A stretch of DNA of 64,000 nucleotides, taken from Marasmius tenuissimus. Lineage: Eukaryota > Basidiomycota > Agaricomycetes > Agaricales > Marasmiaceae. Location: assembly GCA_029532415.1 (NCBI GenBank), contig JAQOTA010000069.1:682001-746000 (forward strand), given 5' to 3'. Positions within the stretch are counted from its first letter, which is position 1. Each line of letters starts with the position of its first letter. Below the pieces are notes generated by a model, which worked only from the letters and a program-made list of their open reading frames with translations, did not search any database and was not told the origin of the DNA. This document shows positions 23,851 to 35,600 of this stretch, piece after piece. Made by a program: the position numbers and the translations under genes.

Positions 23851-24042
23851 AGCTAGACTAGCCAAGCTCCACAGGTGTAACAAAAATCCTCGAAGATATG
23901 GATACTTGCTTTACGTTTTGACTCTTGAGGCCTTGAGGTGTCTGGAGGTCCGCGACTCGTGAGTATGTCATGGCGTGGTAGCAGTGACTTTGTCGTGTAA
24001 ACATAGGTATGAGATTGTAGCCGCTGGTTAGCAGCAGAATAG
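23851..24042 (-). pseudogene. Relic of the 5' end of the coiled-coil gene (15,552-18,883)
   Basis: On the plus strand this stretch aligns by eye with about 18,779-18,970: shared runs include GACTAGCCAA, CGAAGAT.TGGAT and CTTGAGG/GTTTGAGG-type blocks, then the CATGGCG start region. It therefore carries about the first 35 codons plus upstream sequence of that gene, with indels that break the frame. It sits at the same relative place upstream of EH3 as the intact gene does upstream of EH1, once the hAT insertion is subtracted. Confidence 0.6.
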
Positions 24043-24110
24043 GAACGATTATCTGCCCGGTATCGTCAGGATAGCACGCGAGACTAGCAGCAGAACAAAA
24101 AATTGGAACA

Positions 24111-25063
24111 GGTGTTGACAGTGTTGTCCCGTCAATGACATTGGGGTTCCGTCAACGTCAAAAATATTGACGTGACTGTTAACACTATTGACGGAACGCT
24201 AGAAACTTGACGTTGACGGAATGACGCTACACTGAGCGGGCCGTCGGCAATGTAGCTCCCGGCGGACTGCAAGCATTCGCATCGAGTTTCACGACTGTAG
24301 GTCCTCGTTCCACGACAAATCCACGGTCCCGAGATTGCTTCAGCCCTCTGTTAGTATTGATGATAGCTTAGCTGTCGAATCATACCGCTCCAATAGAGTA
24401 TATTACTCTGTTTCGTGTACAAAATAGCTCGTAATTCCCGTGCTTACTATTTAACAATCCCAGTGGTATCTGCTAAGAACCTATGCTATGATCATCCAGG
24501 TGTAGCCACCGTTGACCCCAGTGGATGGTATCTCTACAATCCCGATCCCAGCAAGAAGAGTTCACAGCGCGAGAAAGCCTCTCAACAATGTTTGTTTTTT
24601 TCGCTCGTTACAGCTCAGTCTTGGTCGCGCTGGCATATCCATTCAAGAACTCTTTGATTTCAGCATTGCATATGAAAGCAACTTGTATGCTGCTCGCAAC
24701 GAGGACTCTCTGCAGGCCGAGATGGTGTTATACGAGCTATTGGAGGGTGAGAACGAAGGAGATGAGGAAGGTTTACTAGAGCTTGACGAAACAAATGAAG
24801 AAATCTTGCTTGCAAACTGACGTGCTCAATGAGAATTAGCTCAGATATATTTTTAATATGTTGTATTTAATGCCTATGAACGCTATCCGATCTACTTGCG
24901 AGTATCGAGCGAAAAATCCAAATCGCTGCTGCAGACGTGTCGCGTGATGGTGGGAACCGTCAACAGCGTCAAGTCACTGCCGGTGTCATGGCGTCAACAC
25001 CCGAAATGGCAAAGTCACTGCCGGTTTGACAATGTCAATGACTGTACCAACACTGGGTGTTGA
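24111..25063. mobile_element. Non-autonomous hAT-type DNA transposon with 8-bp target duplication
   Basis: The element body is 24,119-25,055 (937 bp). It begins CAGTGTTG and ends CAACACTG. The terminal inverted repeats continue for about 25 bp with a few mismatches and one indel, ending in the shared TCATTGACATTG / TCAATGACATTG. It is flanked by identical 8-bp direct repeats GGTGTTGA at 24,111-24,118 and 25,056-25,063. CAGNG termini plus an 8-bp duplication are the hAT hallmark. Subterminal TTGACG motifs repeat in both orientations near the left end. Inside is a 102-codon open frame (24,512-24,820) with an acidic tail that does not show hAT transposase motifs, so the element is probably mobilised in trans. 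Confidence 0.85.
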
Positions 25064-25657
25064 GGAACCTCTTACGGCACTTAGCGGCAGAGAACTGGAC
25101 AAACCATTTATGCCACGGTTTGTTTGGTTCTTTATTTGCCCTTCCATTCAACTTCGTGGCATGTGCCACCACCATCAGTGCAACTGCCAACGCGCAATGC
25201 CTCCTTAATCGTCCGCACACACTCGGAATTTCTCTGCCAGTCAGAAGGCCAAGCACAAGAGATCCAGCAGTCCTATATTCTAACTACCAAATTACTATGA
25301 ACGTGCCACTGCAATCATCAATGGGAGAATGTCTTCGAATTTGCTGAGCCTACTCAGCCTCTTTCATCACATCAGCTGGCGCCGAGGAAGGTCACGGTTC
25401 ACGCATCCGAGTCATGGAAGGTCATGGACATCCCATTCATAAGCCTTAACCTGACTCGAGTACAGCCGCTTGCCCTAGAAAACAATGTCATTTGTGTTCA
25501 CGCTTGACACGAGCCAGATTCTGAGGGTGCCATCTCTTGGTGGTTCTGCTATCAGTTCCGTTGTACAGAACTCGCTTCGGGCCTAGTACAAAAGTTGAAA
25601 CCGAAGGAGCGAAATCAAGCACTCAACCCTTCTGGTTTGCCCACACAGAAAACACTC
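25064..25657. other. EH3 upstream region (duplicated)
   Basis: Noncoding, homologous to the EH1 upstream spacer: shared stretches include TTTGGTTC, GCTGAGCCT and the CAATGTCATT block at about 25,484. It is probably the promoter of EH3. Confidence 0.5.
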
Positions 25658-27287
25658 ATGACCACTCCTTTCAAGATCAATATCCCAGACGAGGAGCTTG
25701 CCCTTCTTAAGGACAAGCTCAAGCTGGCTCGCTTCCCCGATGAGCTAGAGGACGCTAGATGGGACTATGGCGCGCCTCTATTAGACATTCGCCGTTTGAC
25801 CTCGCGATGGATCGATGGTTATGACTGGCGAAAGCACGAGAAGGCCTTGAACGATGAGTTGCCTCAATTTACTAGCGACATTCAAATCGATGGTCACGGA
25901 ACGCTCAATATACACTTCGTCCACAAGCAAAGTGGGGCAAAGAACGCAATACCGCTGCTGTTCATCCATGGGTGTGCGTACTTTGGTTTACTTGCTGTCC
26001 CCGTTTATAGACACTGATAGCTCGACTACAATAGGGCCTGGAAGCTTCCTTGAGGTTCGAAAAATTCTGCCGTTGTTGACCGCGGTGAAGGAGGGTGCAC
26101 CTTCCTTCCATGTCGTGGCTTACAGTCTCCCTGGGTTCGGGTTCTCGGAGGGTGCGAAGAAGAAAGGCTTTGATCTGAACAAATATGCTGAAGTCGGTCG
26201 GCGACAGCTTTACCTCTCCGGATAGTTAGCTGACCATTGCTTATAGGTGGGGCACAAGCTGATGCTCGCTCTCGGGTATTACGAATATGGTTGGTATCGA
26301 GTTGTCTATGACTTTGGCGATCGTTTACCCTTTTTACAGCTGTTCAAGGCGGCGATTATGGAAGTGCGGTGGGTCCAAGATTCCCAAGTGTGATGAAGTG
26401 TGAGGACTCAGCTAGTGTTTGGTCAGATCTGTGAACTTCTCAATGTCCATTATGGAGGACCTTATGTGAAAGCTCTGCACACAAACATGCCCATGTAAGA
26501 ACTCGGCGAATTCATTCCAACCACATGTTCATCTTAACGTCTTCATCCCAGGCTCTCGCTCACAGGCCCTCCGCCTGGTATTGACCCAAGCACGTACACT
26601 TCCGAGGATATCGAGGTGCTCGAACGTAAAAAGAAGTGGCTAGAAAAAGGAATGGGGTACTTCCATCAACAGGCAACCCAGCCACAGACAATCGGGTACA
26701 GCCTAACCGACTCCCCTGTCGGTTTGTTAGCTTGGATCTGCGAGAAACTGGTCGACTGGACCGACGAATATCCTTGGGATGACGATGAAGGTGCGTCTCA
26801 ACCATTGCAGCCACAATTGTACATCTGGTTTGAAGATGGAACTCTTTGCATCATCACAGTGTTGACCTGGGTATCAATCTACTGGTTCTCCCGCGCTGGA
26901 CCAACAGCATCTGCGAGAATATACTATGAAACATACGGCGGTCGTGCAGTGTTCAAGTTCCCGCCGTTCCCGCCATCCAAGATACCAGTAGGATACTCAG
27001 TCTTTGTTAAAGAGACGGCGACGGTTCCGAAATCGTGAGTAATTACAATATAACCCTCTTCTCCCGCCGTACCAGGACTAATCGAACACTCGAATCGCAG
27101 TTGGTTGGACGCACAGAACCCGGTCTTACACGAGAGGCACCAACGAGGAGGTCATTTTGCAGCCTATGAGAAACCTGTTGAGCTGGTTGACGATTTGAGG
27201 AAGATGTTTACGAAGGGGTCCCCTGCTTATGGCGTTGTGCCAGGCAAAGATGGATATGCTTATGTAGTCTCCCAAATTCCACTTTGA
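25658..27287 (+). CDS. Microsomal-type epoxide hydrolase paralog 3 (EH3)
   Basis: Eight exons as in EH1 with standard introns. It starts [20 protein letters not shown]. Catalytic features are intact: HGWPGSF across intron 1, [11 protein letters not shown], nucleophile elbow QGGDYGS, cap [14 protein letters not shown], and [13 protein letters not shown] with the catalytic His. The ancestral stop (GYA-TAA, as in EH1 and EH4) is changed to TAT, so the protein gains eight residues (YVVSQIPL) before TGA at 27,285-27,287. It is closest to EH1 in its N-terminal exon. The copied upstream block makes EH3 the positional equivalent of EH1. Confidence 0.9.
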
Positions 27288-27934
27288 TCTGTATGATTTT
27301 TTAGGCTTCAATGGATACTATATATCATTGGTGCTAAGGAACAGGCGTTGGCGGAGATTGAACTCAGAACTGGCCAAAGCCGGACCTTGTTCATGATGTT
27401 AAATGTTTGTTTGGCTCGTTATCTGCTTCTCCTTGATTTCGTGCCACCATCATCGCGGCCAACGCCTCGGCTTCCTTCTCAACCGATCGCACATTCGGAT
27501 TTCTATGTCAAGCATTAGGCCAAGCTCAAGGACTTTGGCAGTGCTGTGTTCCACTGACTACTATGAACGCGCCGCGATTGGAGGATGTCTTCGAATTCGT
27601 CAATTCTGCTGAGCCTAGCTTCTTTCATCACATCAGCTCGCGCCGAGGAAGAAGGTTAGGATCTACCAGTGTCCGAGTCTCAATGATCATGAGCATCTCA
27701 TTCGTAAACCTTGTTCCCACTCATTCACCGGATTCTTCAGTATAGCCGGCGCCCTGGGCACCAATGTCATTCGTGTTTACGCTCAACACGAGTCAGATCC
27801 TGAGGGTGTCATTCCTTCATGGGTTTGCTATCGGTCCCGTTGGACAGATTTCGCTTCAGCCATGGTACATAAGTTGAGACTGCAGTAGAAAAATCAAGCA
27901 CTCGACCCTCCTGGTTCGCCCGCAAAAAAGACCC
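27288..27934. other. Spacer EH3-EH4 with copied promoter tract
   Basis: Noncoding. From about 27,400 it resembles the upstream regions of EH1 and EH3, including TGTTTGTTTGGCTCG, GCTGAGCCTAG and the CAATGTCATT tract followed by TTTACGCTCAACACGAG at about 27,761. Confidence 0.5.
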
Positions 27935-29535
27935 ATGGCCACTCCTTTCAAGATTGACGTCTCAGACGAGGAGCTTGTCCTTCTTAAGAACAAGCTCAAG
28001 CTGACTCGCTTTCCTGACGAGCTGGAAGACGCTGGATGGGACTATGGTGTGCCGTTATCAGACATTCGCCGTTTGACCTCGCGATGGATCGATGGTTATG
28101 ACTGGCGAAAGCACGAGAAGGCCTTGAACGACGAGTTGCCTCAATTCACTCGCGACATTCAAATCGACGGTCACGGAACGCTCAATATACACTTTATTCA
28201 CAAGCAAAGTGAGGCCAAGAACGCAATACCGCTGCTGTTCATCCATGGGTGTGCGTACTTTGGTTTACTTCCTGTTCCTATTCGTAGACACTGACAACTC
28301 AAATGCAAAAGGGCCTGGAAGCTTCATTGAGGTTCGAAAAATTTTGCCGCTGCTGGTTGCGGTGAAGGAGGGTGCACCTTCCTTCCATGTCGTGGCTTAC
28401 AGTCTCCCTGGATTTGGGTTCTCGGAGGCTACGAAGAAGAAAGGGTTTGATCTTGGCAGATACGCTGAAGTCAGTTACCAGTCGGCGACGTTCCCCCTCC
28501 AAACGGTTGGCTGACCAATCTCTAGGTGGGGCATAAGCTAATGCTCGCTCTCGGATATAACGAATATGGTCAGTATTACTTTGTCTGCGGCTTTGGCGAT
28601 TGTTCACCCTCTTTGCAGTCGTTCAGGGTGGCGACTATGGAAGTGCGGTAGGTCCCTGGTTCCCAAAGTTTGGTGAAAGGCCCGGACTCAACTAGTATTT
28701 TGTCAGATTTCTGCGCTTCTCAACGCTCATTACGGAGGTCCTCATGTGAAAGCCCTGCACACGAACATGCCCATGTACGAATATTCTCTTTAATTTGCTC
28801 CGAAGCCTAGCAACTCAACGCCTCTAATATAGACTTTCAGGTCCTCCGCCTGGCATTGATCCAAGCACATACACTCCCGAAGATCTCGAGGCGCTCGAAC
28901 GTGGAAAGAAATGGGGCTCCAAAGGAATGGGGTACTTCCACCAGCAAGCAACCCAGCCACAAACCATCGGATACAATCTGTCCGACTCTCCGGTCGGTCT
29001 GTTAGCCTGGATCTATGAAAAATTGATCAGCTGTGCCGATGAATATCCTTGGGACGATGACGAAGGTGAGTTTCAAACACCACGCGAAAGTAGATCTCAG
29101 ATCCCGAGAGGGTTTCCTTGAATCGCAGTGCTGACTTGGATTTCGATCTACTGGTTCTCCCGCGCTGGGCCAACAGCATCTGTGAGGATATACTACGAAG
29201 TGTTCGGTGGTCGTGGAGTTTTTGCGTTCCCGCCGTTCCCGCCATCCAAGATTCCGGTGGGATACTCAGTGTTTGTTAGAGAGCCAGCTACGGTCCCGAA
29301 ATCGTGAGTGTTCATAGCAGTGCTTCCTTCTTCTGCTATAGTACCAGGACTAATGAAATACTCGTATCGCAGTTGGCTGGACGCGCAAAACCCGGTCTTA
29401 CACGAAAGGCACGAACGTGGGGGCCATTTTGCGGCGTATGAGAAACCTGTTGAGCTTGTGGATGATTTGAGGAAGATGTTTGCGAAGGGGTCCCCTGCTT
29501 ATGGCGTTGTGCCAGACAAGGATGGATATGCTTAA
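27935..29535 (+). CDS. Microsomal-type epoxide hydrolase paralog 4 (EH4)
   Basis: Eight exons, all junctions GT-AG and at the same codons as the paralogs. It starts [45 protein letters not shown] and [13 protein letters not shown] are all present, so it should be catalytically competent. The sixth exon begins with [13 protein letters not shown] after an ATATAG acceptor. It ends PDKDGYA at TAA 29,533-29,535. Its N-terminal exon looks closer to EH1/EH3 than to EH2, although its 3' flank pairs with that of EH2. Gene conversion within the array is one explanation. Confidence 0.9.
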
Positions 29536-30441
29536 TCTATAAAAATACGGCCCGGTCTGCAAGGTTTAAAGGTTCGTTAGGGTTGAATGAAACGATGGTT
29601 TACTGGTACCGTTCATGCGTAATAGATACGTTGATGGTGCCCTGTATGATCGGTGATAAGGACCAAGCCTTTTCTTCGAACATAGCAAAGATGATGGCCA
29701 AATTCATAGATGACACTTCTCCTTATCCTCATTGGTACGTCCGGTTCCACCCAGGGAGACGCTCACTTCGTCAATGACCTCACTTCGGCATGTCCGGGGT
29801 GCAGAAACTCAAAGGGCTCCTCGCGGCAGCACATGTACATGTCCTTCGCCAACCCTCTGCAACATCCCGTCTTTAGATTGCTCGGCGAGCGAGCAGCACG
29901 AACCTGCCCTTCGAGGTCAACAGGATATTCATCTCAGGCTTGAATATCTTCCCTTCGATTGGCACCGAGCGCACTGAGTGTAAGTGACATTCAACTCATG
30001 GTAACGAGGATACTGCGTTTACCAGCGCGCTAGCCTCGTTTGAAGCCACCTGTAAAGACAGGTGGAGGCGCGCCTTGATGAAGAAGATAGGTGTCGAAAG
30101 CGATCCTCGGATGTATGGTTGAAGGGCGCTCGCATTTGTCGTTTATCATCGGTTTTCTCTGCATAGATCTAGTATACCTCTGTGGCCGAGAGGTGAAAGC
30201 GTCTTCTGAATACTGGTGTGTTAAATGTGACGTTCCGGACGTTAATACATTGGGGATTTTACTTGAGAATGAAGGTTCAATATACACTCAGAACGAACCG
30301 CGAGGCTATGAGCAGCCTCATATACGAAAGTCCGCATTCCCTACGAAGACGAACCATCTTGTTGGGAAGCTAATAATGAATTTAACTGCCCAGAGTGACA
30401 GAGTGAGCTCAGAAGTGATTCCTGACACCCAACTACTTGAG
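29536..30441. other. EH4 3' flank and HAP5 3' region
   Basis: No gene recognised. 29,585-29,900 is homologous to the EH2 3' flank. A short perfect hairpin (CCACCTGT-AAAG-ACAGGTGG) lies at 30,046-30,065, its role unknown. The right end should be the HAP5 3' UTR. Confidence 0.5.
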
Positions 30442-31164
30442 TTAACCCACCTGGTCAATGACATCCGAGCCCTGTCCCTGTCCATGTCCACCGTCCGATG
30501 AGGCCTGGTCTCCTGTCGTCTTTCCTCGCTTACCCCCGCCACTGCCCCCAGCGCCGTCTTCCCGGGGTACGATATCAATCAAGAAATCGAACTGGTCCGA
30601 TTTTGCGAGGGCTTTTGCGATATCTGACCTTGAGAGTGTTCGTCGTTTGTTGGAATCGGCATTTATGAACGCGCGCGCTGTGATTTCTGTTATGAAAACT
30701 GGACAACGATGTGAGTTTTGAGAAACCAAACTTGAACCGAAGTTGAAAGAAGACGGTGTAAAGTTAGGTGGGTGTTGACGTAGCGAAACACGTACTTTCG
30801 CAGGCTTTGCAGAACAGGATTGGAGCTTCACAATGAGGATACAAAAAAGGAGTAGACGGGGAGATCGTAAACACATGCAGTTTGAACTAGCACAAGCAAA
30901 CTCCGTACCGTCTGCTGCGATCATCTTGAGTGTGTACAAGAGGTTCAACATCACATCACTTGAAATAGAGATAGATTGTAGACTCACTTTAACATCTGGA
31001 TCACTCTTCATAACCTTCTTGATTCGAGCTAATGGCAGGGCTGGATGTCTGTAATCTGGCGTCTCCTGCTCTGCTTCCTGAACTTGTCTTTGCCAAAATG
31101 ACCGTAGAAAGTCATTCAAAGCGTCGCCGGGTTGAACATAGGGTGCAGGTTGAGGAGGAGACAT
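30442..31164 (-). CDS. HAP5: CCAAT-binding factor subunit HAP5 / NF-YC
   Basis: Four exons. Exon 1 starts MSPPQPAPYVQPGD and carries the histone-fold entry RHPALPLARIKKVMKSDPDV. A small second exon gives MIAAD, a third LFCKACE, and the last the rest (TARAFINADSNKRRTLSRSD, then ALAKSDQFDFLIDIVPRED). These are diagnostic of NF-YC. It pairs with HAP3/NF-YB and HAP2/NF-YA to bind CCAAT boxes and regulate respiratory, nitrogen and secondary-metabolism genes in the nucleus. The Gly/Ser-rich tail ends SDVIDQVG. Splice frames were checked at each join. It sits between the EH array and the reductase pair, divergent from the first reductase. Confidence 0.93.
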   Translation of the reverse strand: MSPPQPAPYVQPGDALNDFLRSFWQRQVQEAEQETPDYRHPALPLARIKKVMKSDPDVKVSLQSISISSDVMLNLLYTLKMIAADGTEFACASSNCMCLRSPRLLLFCILIVKLQSCSAKPAKVRVSLRQHPPNFTPSSFNFGSSLVSQNSHRCPVFITEITARAFINADSNKRRTLSRSDIAKALAKSDQFDFLIDIVPREDGAGGSGGGKRGKTTGDQASSDGGHGQGQGSDVIDQVG

Positions 31165-32501
31165 GTTGGAGAGGAGACCCTTGTAGTGTGAGCCAGTAGT
31201 ATCAGACCCGTGCCTCGGATACAGACTTCAGAGCACTCCAGCAACCTGAACAAGGGGTGGGGATTTGGGAAGGATTCGCGACACAGCCACCTGTGTCGAA
31301 AGGCGTGTTCGGACCTGGGCGCCTATTCTGGCCCTTGGCTTCGGACGGTGACCAACCGCGACTCAGAGTTGCACCTTATACCCACTCTTTGTTGAGTATT
31401 GTCTCGCTTTCTCGTTCAAACGATAAAATCTACCCATTCCTATGGCACAAAAGCTGATAAGAGTATATTGATATCAAGCACTCGGGAACAGGATGACGGA
31501 TTGATGGGCCGTCTCTAGTCTGCGGCAATGTTAATGGAGTCCAATGCAAGGCCCTATAATTAGTGGGCTCATGACCGGCTGACGGATTGCCGTAGTCAAT
31601 CAAGACTGAAGTTCCCGTCGCCAGCACGGCATTATGAGGTAGGTTCTCCAATACATCGACGCTCGAGACATTTTCGTAGAATTCGTTCTGGACTGAACAG
31701 GTTGTCGAGCTGTTCGCATAGGTGTGCTCACCGGAGGGCGTCAATCTCGCGGAAGTGATATCAAGCCCGACGTCACAGGAAGCGGCTGGGTGTCACTTCA
31801 TAGTGGAAACCTGCCCCGCAAAGCGCCTCGTAATGCTCTCAGCGCGTTGGAGGAACCCGAGGATGAGTGGTGTTTAGGGAGACTGGAGGCTAGTGACGAT
31901 GAATGAGTGGCGGAGGGGTTCTCCGCCATAGCTCAAGGCTCTATCCCGAGGTACTTCTGAATGCAGCAAGGATTGTGTGGGTGCCAGTGGGGGGATGTCA
32001 AGGAGTTTCGCTACTGATACCACCGCCCTCTGGTACAGGTAGCCAAGCCTTTACCCACCTGTCATTTTGAGCATCCCATTGTTGATGAGGAGCGCCCACA
32101 TACGTCCTTGCAGTTTCAGTTTGACCTCCATCATACCCAGCCCCCCGAATCTGGATCACCTTTTTCGCCAGTCCAGCCAAGCTCGTGCGGGATTGCGGTG
32201 TGTAGATGCTTATCGCGAACGAGTGGCGAGGTGCTACTTCACTTCAACGGAAGATTGCTACGTTTTCTGGGCGGCCTACCTCGATGGCAATAGCCTGCCT
32301 CCCTCCAAGATCCGTAATCTGTCCGAGGACTTCCATTTCGAGCTCTTTCAATCCATTTATTTTTCATTGGTGGATGCATGAGTGCGTTCTCATTTGTTGT
32401 TTGCATCTCCGAACATGTCTAAAATGGTTTATCTTCCAGGTACAACTGCGGCGCCAACGCGTGACGCGTGAAGGATTGTCGCTGATCTGGATGGGTGAGA
32501 C
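31165..32501. other. HAP5 / reductase-1 divergent spacer, no gene recognised
   Basis: About 1.3 kb between divergent genes. Short open frames exist on both strands (for example 31,430-31,744 and 31,998-32,180 minus, 32,067-32,381 plus), but none shows a family motif and the frames contradict each other. It probably holds both promoters. Confidence 0.45.
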
Positions 32502-32693
32502 ATGTCGGTAGACCGAACGATGGGTAGGAAAAATGATGGTCGGCCAGTCATACTCGCTCGAATGATGAAGGAACTTCGGTGAGTATGCACAAAGCCACTC
32601 CGATCCCGTCCCTTACCAGTGTTTTCTAGCGAACAGCCATACGGTCAACGATATAAAGATGTCGAAGCCGGTCCTATCATTGACACACATAAC

Positions 32694-35600
32694 ATGGCCC
32701 GATTCATTCGACCTCATCTCAACCTGGGCTATGGCGACGACCTTCCTACGGGTGTCAATGATCTTCCAGAACTAATCGCATTCAACGCTACACACAACCC
32801 AGACCTCATCTTTGGTCGTCAACTACGTGGTGGAGACGGGTTAGACTACCACGATATCACATTTGCGCAACTGCAGCGAGCCGTCGAGAGATGCTCTGCT
32901 TGGTTGACCGAGTCTGGAGCCACAAGAGGTCGTGAAATCGGGCAAGCTTACCCTGCTCCGGTCGGTACCTTCCTCGGCAGTGACATTACACTGTTTATCT
33001 ATATGGCTGCACTCCTTCGAATCGGAACGCCGGTGTGTATAAATCAGTTTCTTCCTGTCCTTATGCTGAAGACTGCTCAGGTCCTCTGTCTTTCTGCCCG
33101 ACTTAATTCAGTTGCTGTCGCCCACTTGTTGAAAGCCACCTCTGCCTCGACGTTGCTTTACATGGGCCAGACCTCACGTGTTGTTAGAGAGGTCGAGAAC
33201 GCTCTCAAGGGACCTGACATTACCCTTAACGTCCGCTATCTAGTCGCTTTGAGTTACGAAGAGTTCTTGGACGATATCGAGCTGGGCGAAAATGCGTCTC
33301 CCGTCCCTGCACCGTACACTCACATCATTCGCCATGAGCTTGGTGCTGTGATTATGCATAGTTCTGGTAAGTTTCAGGACACATTCCCAAACGATACTCC
33401 AACTAAACTGTATGCTCCAGGGACAACTGGCCTGCCAAAGCCGATCTACCATAGCCCGGGCTATCTCATAGGCTACGCAGGCTGTCATCAACTTTCGGAA
33501 CCGGCCGCTCCATTCGGATACAACATCTCTACTCTTCCGCTGTACCACGTAAGCGACCAGTTGATTTTATGTGTGGTTCTTGCATCGAGAAATGTCTCAT
33601 CACATTGCACAGGGTTTTGGCCTCGTCGCTCCATCCCTATCTTTGTCGATCGGTCTTCCCTTCGTTCTACCACCCGCCTCCGTGATACCCACGGCGCGAA
33701 TGGTACTCACGACGCTCAGGACTAATAACGCATATTCTATGCTATCGGTTCCGTCCATCCTAGAGGACATATCGAATAGCGCGGACCTCGATGCCCTTAC
33801 CCTCCTGAAGACGCTCGAATTTGTAGCTATTGGTGGCGCACCGATGAAGGTGTCAGTCGCTGAACGTCTCGTCGCAGCGGGTGTGAAATTATTAAATCAT
33901 TGGGGTAAGTTTCAGACTCCTCGGTGAGCCCCATACCGGTTCTAAAATTCCGTTCCACATTGAATCGAAAAAGGTGCCACCGAGATAGGCGCCATTTCGC
34001 TGATAGAACTCCCGAAACCCTCGAACGATTGGCATTACCTCCGGCCCCGCAAGGACCTCGGACTTCGAATCACCGAGATCGACGCTTCTGATTCCAAGGG
34101 CTCGCGATCGTGTCGTTTGATTGGACATCCTTTGGGATGGTCGAGTCCTTTCTTCGTTCAGGATGTGCTTGCGCGTAATCCTGACTTCCCGGATCAACTT
34201 CGCATTGTAGGTCGTGCAGATGATCTTATTGTTCTGGCGAACGGGGAGAAGATATGTCCTACCAACATAGAGCGAGTCGTTGCGGAACATCCGCAGGTGA
34301 AGGATGTGCTGGCGTTTGGTTCGGGAAAACCGTCGCTTGGGTTGATTGTCGAGGTGGTAAATGGGACGAATTACGACGGGGAGGAGTTCAGTAATAGTTT
34401 CGCGCGTTACCTCGAACGCGGAAATGCTCAGATGGATGCACATGGAAAAATTGGTCCCAACATGGTGGTCTTCACGACCCCAACGAAGAAGGCACTTTTG
34501 AGGACTGACAAGGGTAGTCTGGCGAGGAAAGAGAACTATGTGGCATTTGAGGAAGAGATCAAGAGGGCCTTTGATGATGCCGATGAAATGGAGGCCAAAC
34601 CCTTGCCGAGCTATGGACTACGGGACGCGCTGAGGAGCCTTGTTGCTAGTTGTGCTTGGAGTGCCGCTGCTGATTTTGCGGAAGGCCCGAAGAACGACTC
34701 TATGGACTTTTTTGAGATGGGCATGGATAGTTTGCAAGCCACTCGGCTTCGTCGGATGATCCAGGCTGCTCTAACCCGTACTCAACTCCCACCACCCTCA
34801 GGAACGCCAACGCTTCCGTCGGATTTCTGTTTCCAATACTCGTCCGTTGACAAGTTGTGCAACGCGATAACGACGATTCTTAGTGGCCACGATATTACCG
34901 CCGGCGATGGAGATCGAGAAAGGTTGCGAGTTGAAGCGATGGAAGCGATGGTCCACAAGTGCGTTGAACATCTCCGTTCTTACAAGGCACTTGCAGGGGA
35001 ACCCCGAAAGAAGCCTTCTTCCATAGGGGATGGCAGGGTCGTTCTGCTCACTGGGTCGACCGGAAGCTTGGGATGCATGTTGTTGGAGACGCTCTCCGCC
35101 GATCCATGCGTGCGCAAGGTCCTTTGTTTGAATCGCCCTCGCCATTGTGGTTTGGACGCGATCCGGAAGTACCAGATTGACGCTTTGAAAAAACGTGGAG
35201 TGGTGATCCCACCTGAACACTGGGATAAAATCGTTTTCATTGAAGCCCAGACTAGTATGGACAATCTTGGGCTGGACGACTTGCAGTATTCGCAGGTCGG
35301 TCAAGCTCCTTCATTCGTCTTATTTTTTCGGCTGACGACACTGTGTTAGCTTCTCGGGGTAACGCATATTGTGCATAATGCCTGGCCGATGGATTTTAAT
35401 CGCAAACTCGACTCTTTCGAACCACACGTTCAGACGTTGTTGAACTTGATCAAGCTGTGCCTACAGAGTCCTTGCAGCCCCCCGCCTCGAATTCTGTTCA
35501 CGTCTTCCATCGCTGTTGTCGGGAAGTATCCGTCTCTTGATCCAGGGCTTGAACGCTCGATTGTACCCGAGGGCGCCGTGGATGCTCGAGCGACGGACGA

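Noticed and set aside
24512..24820. 102-codon frame inside the hAT-type element as a functional gene
   Set aside because: No transposase motifs and no start context; it is kept only as part of the element.
30046..30065. Perfect hairpin CCACCTGT-AAAG-ACAGGTGG as a terminator or ncRNA
   Set aside because: A single 8-bp stem is expected by chance at this scale and eukaryotic transcription does not end at such hairpins.
31998..32381. Possible gene between HAP5 and reductase 1
   Set aside because: Frames on both strands are short and mutually exclusive, and no family resemblance could be named.
32619..32693. Start of reductase 1 at 32,619
   Set aside because: That position is GTG and lies across an intron acceptor; ATG 32,694 or an upstream exon from 32,520 is more plausible.
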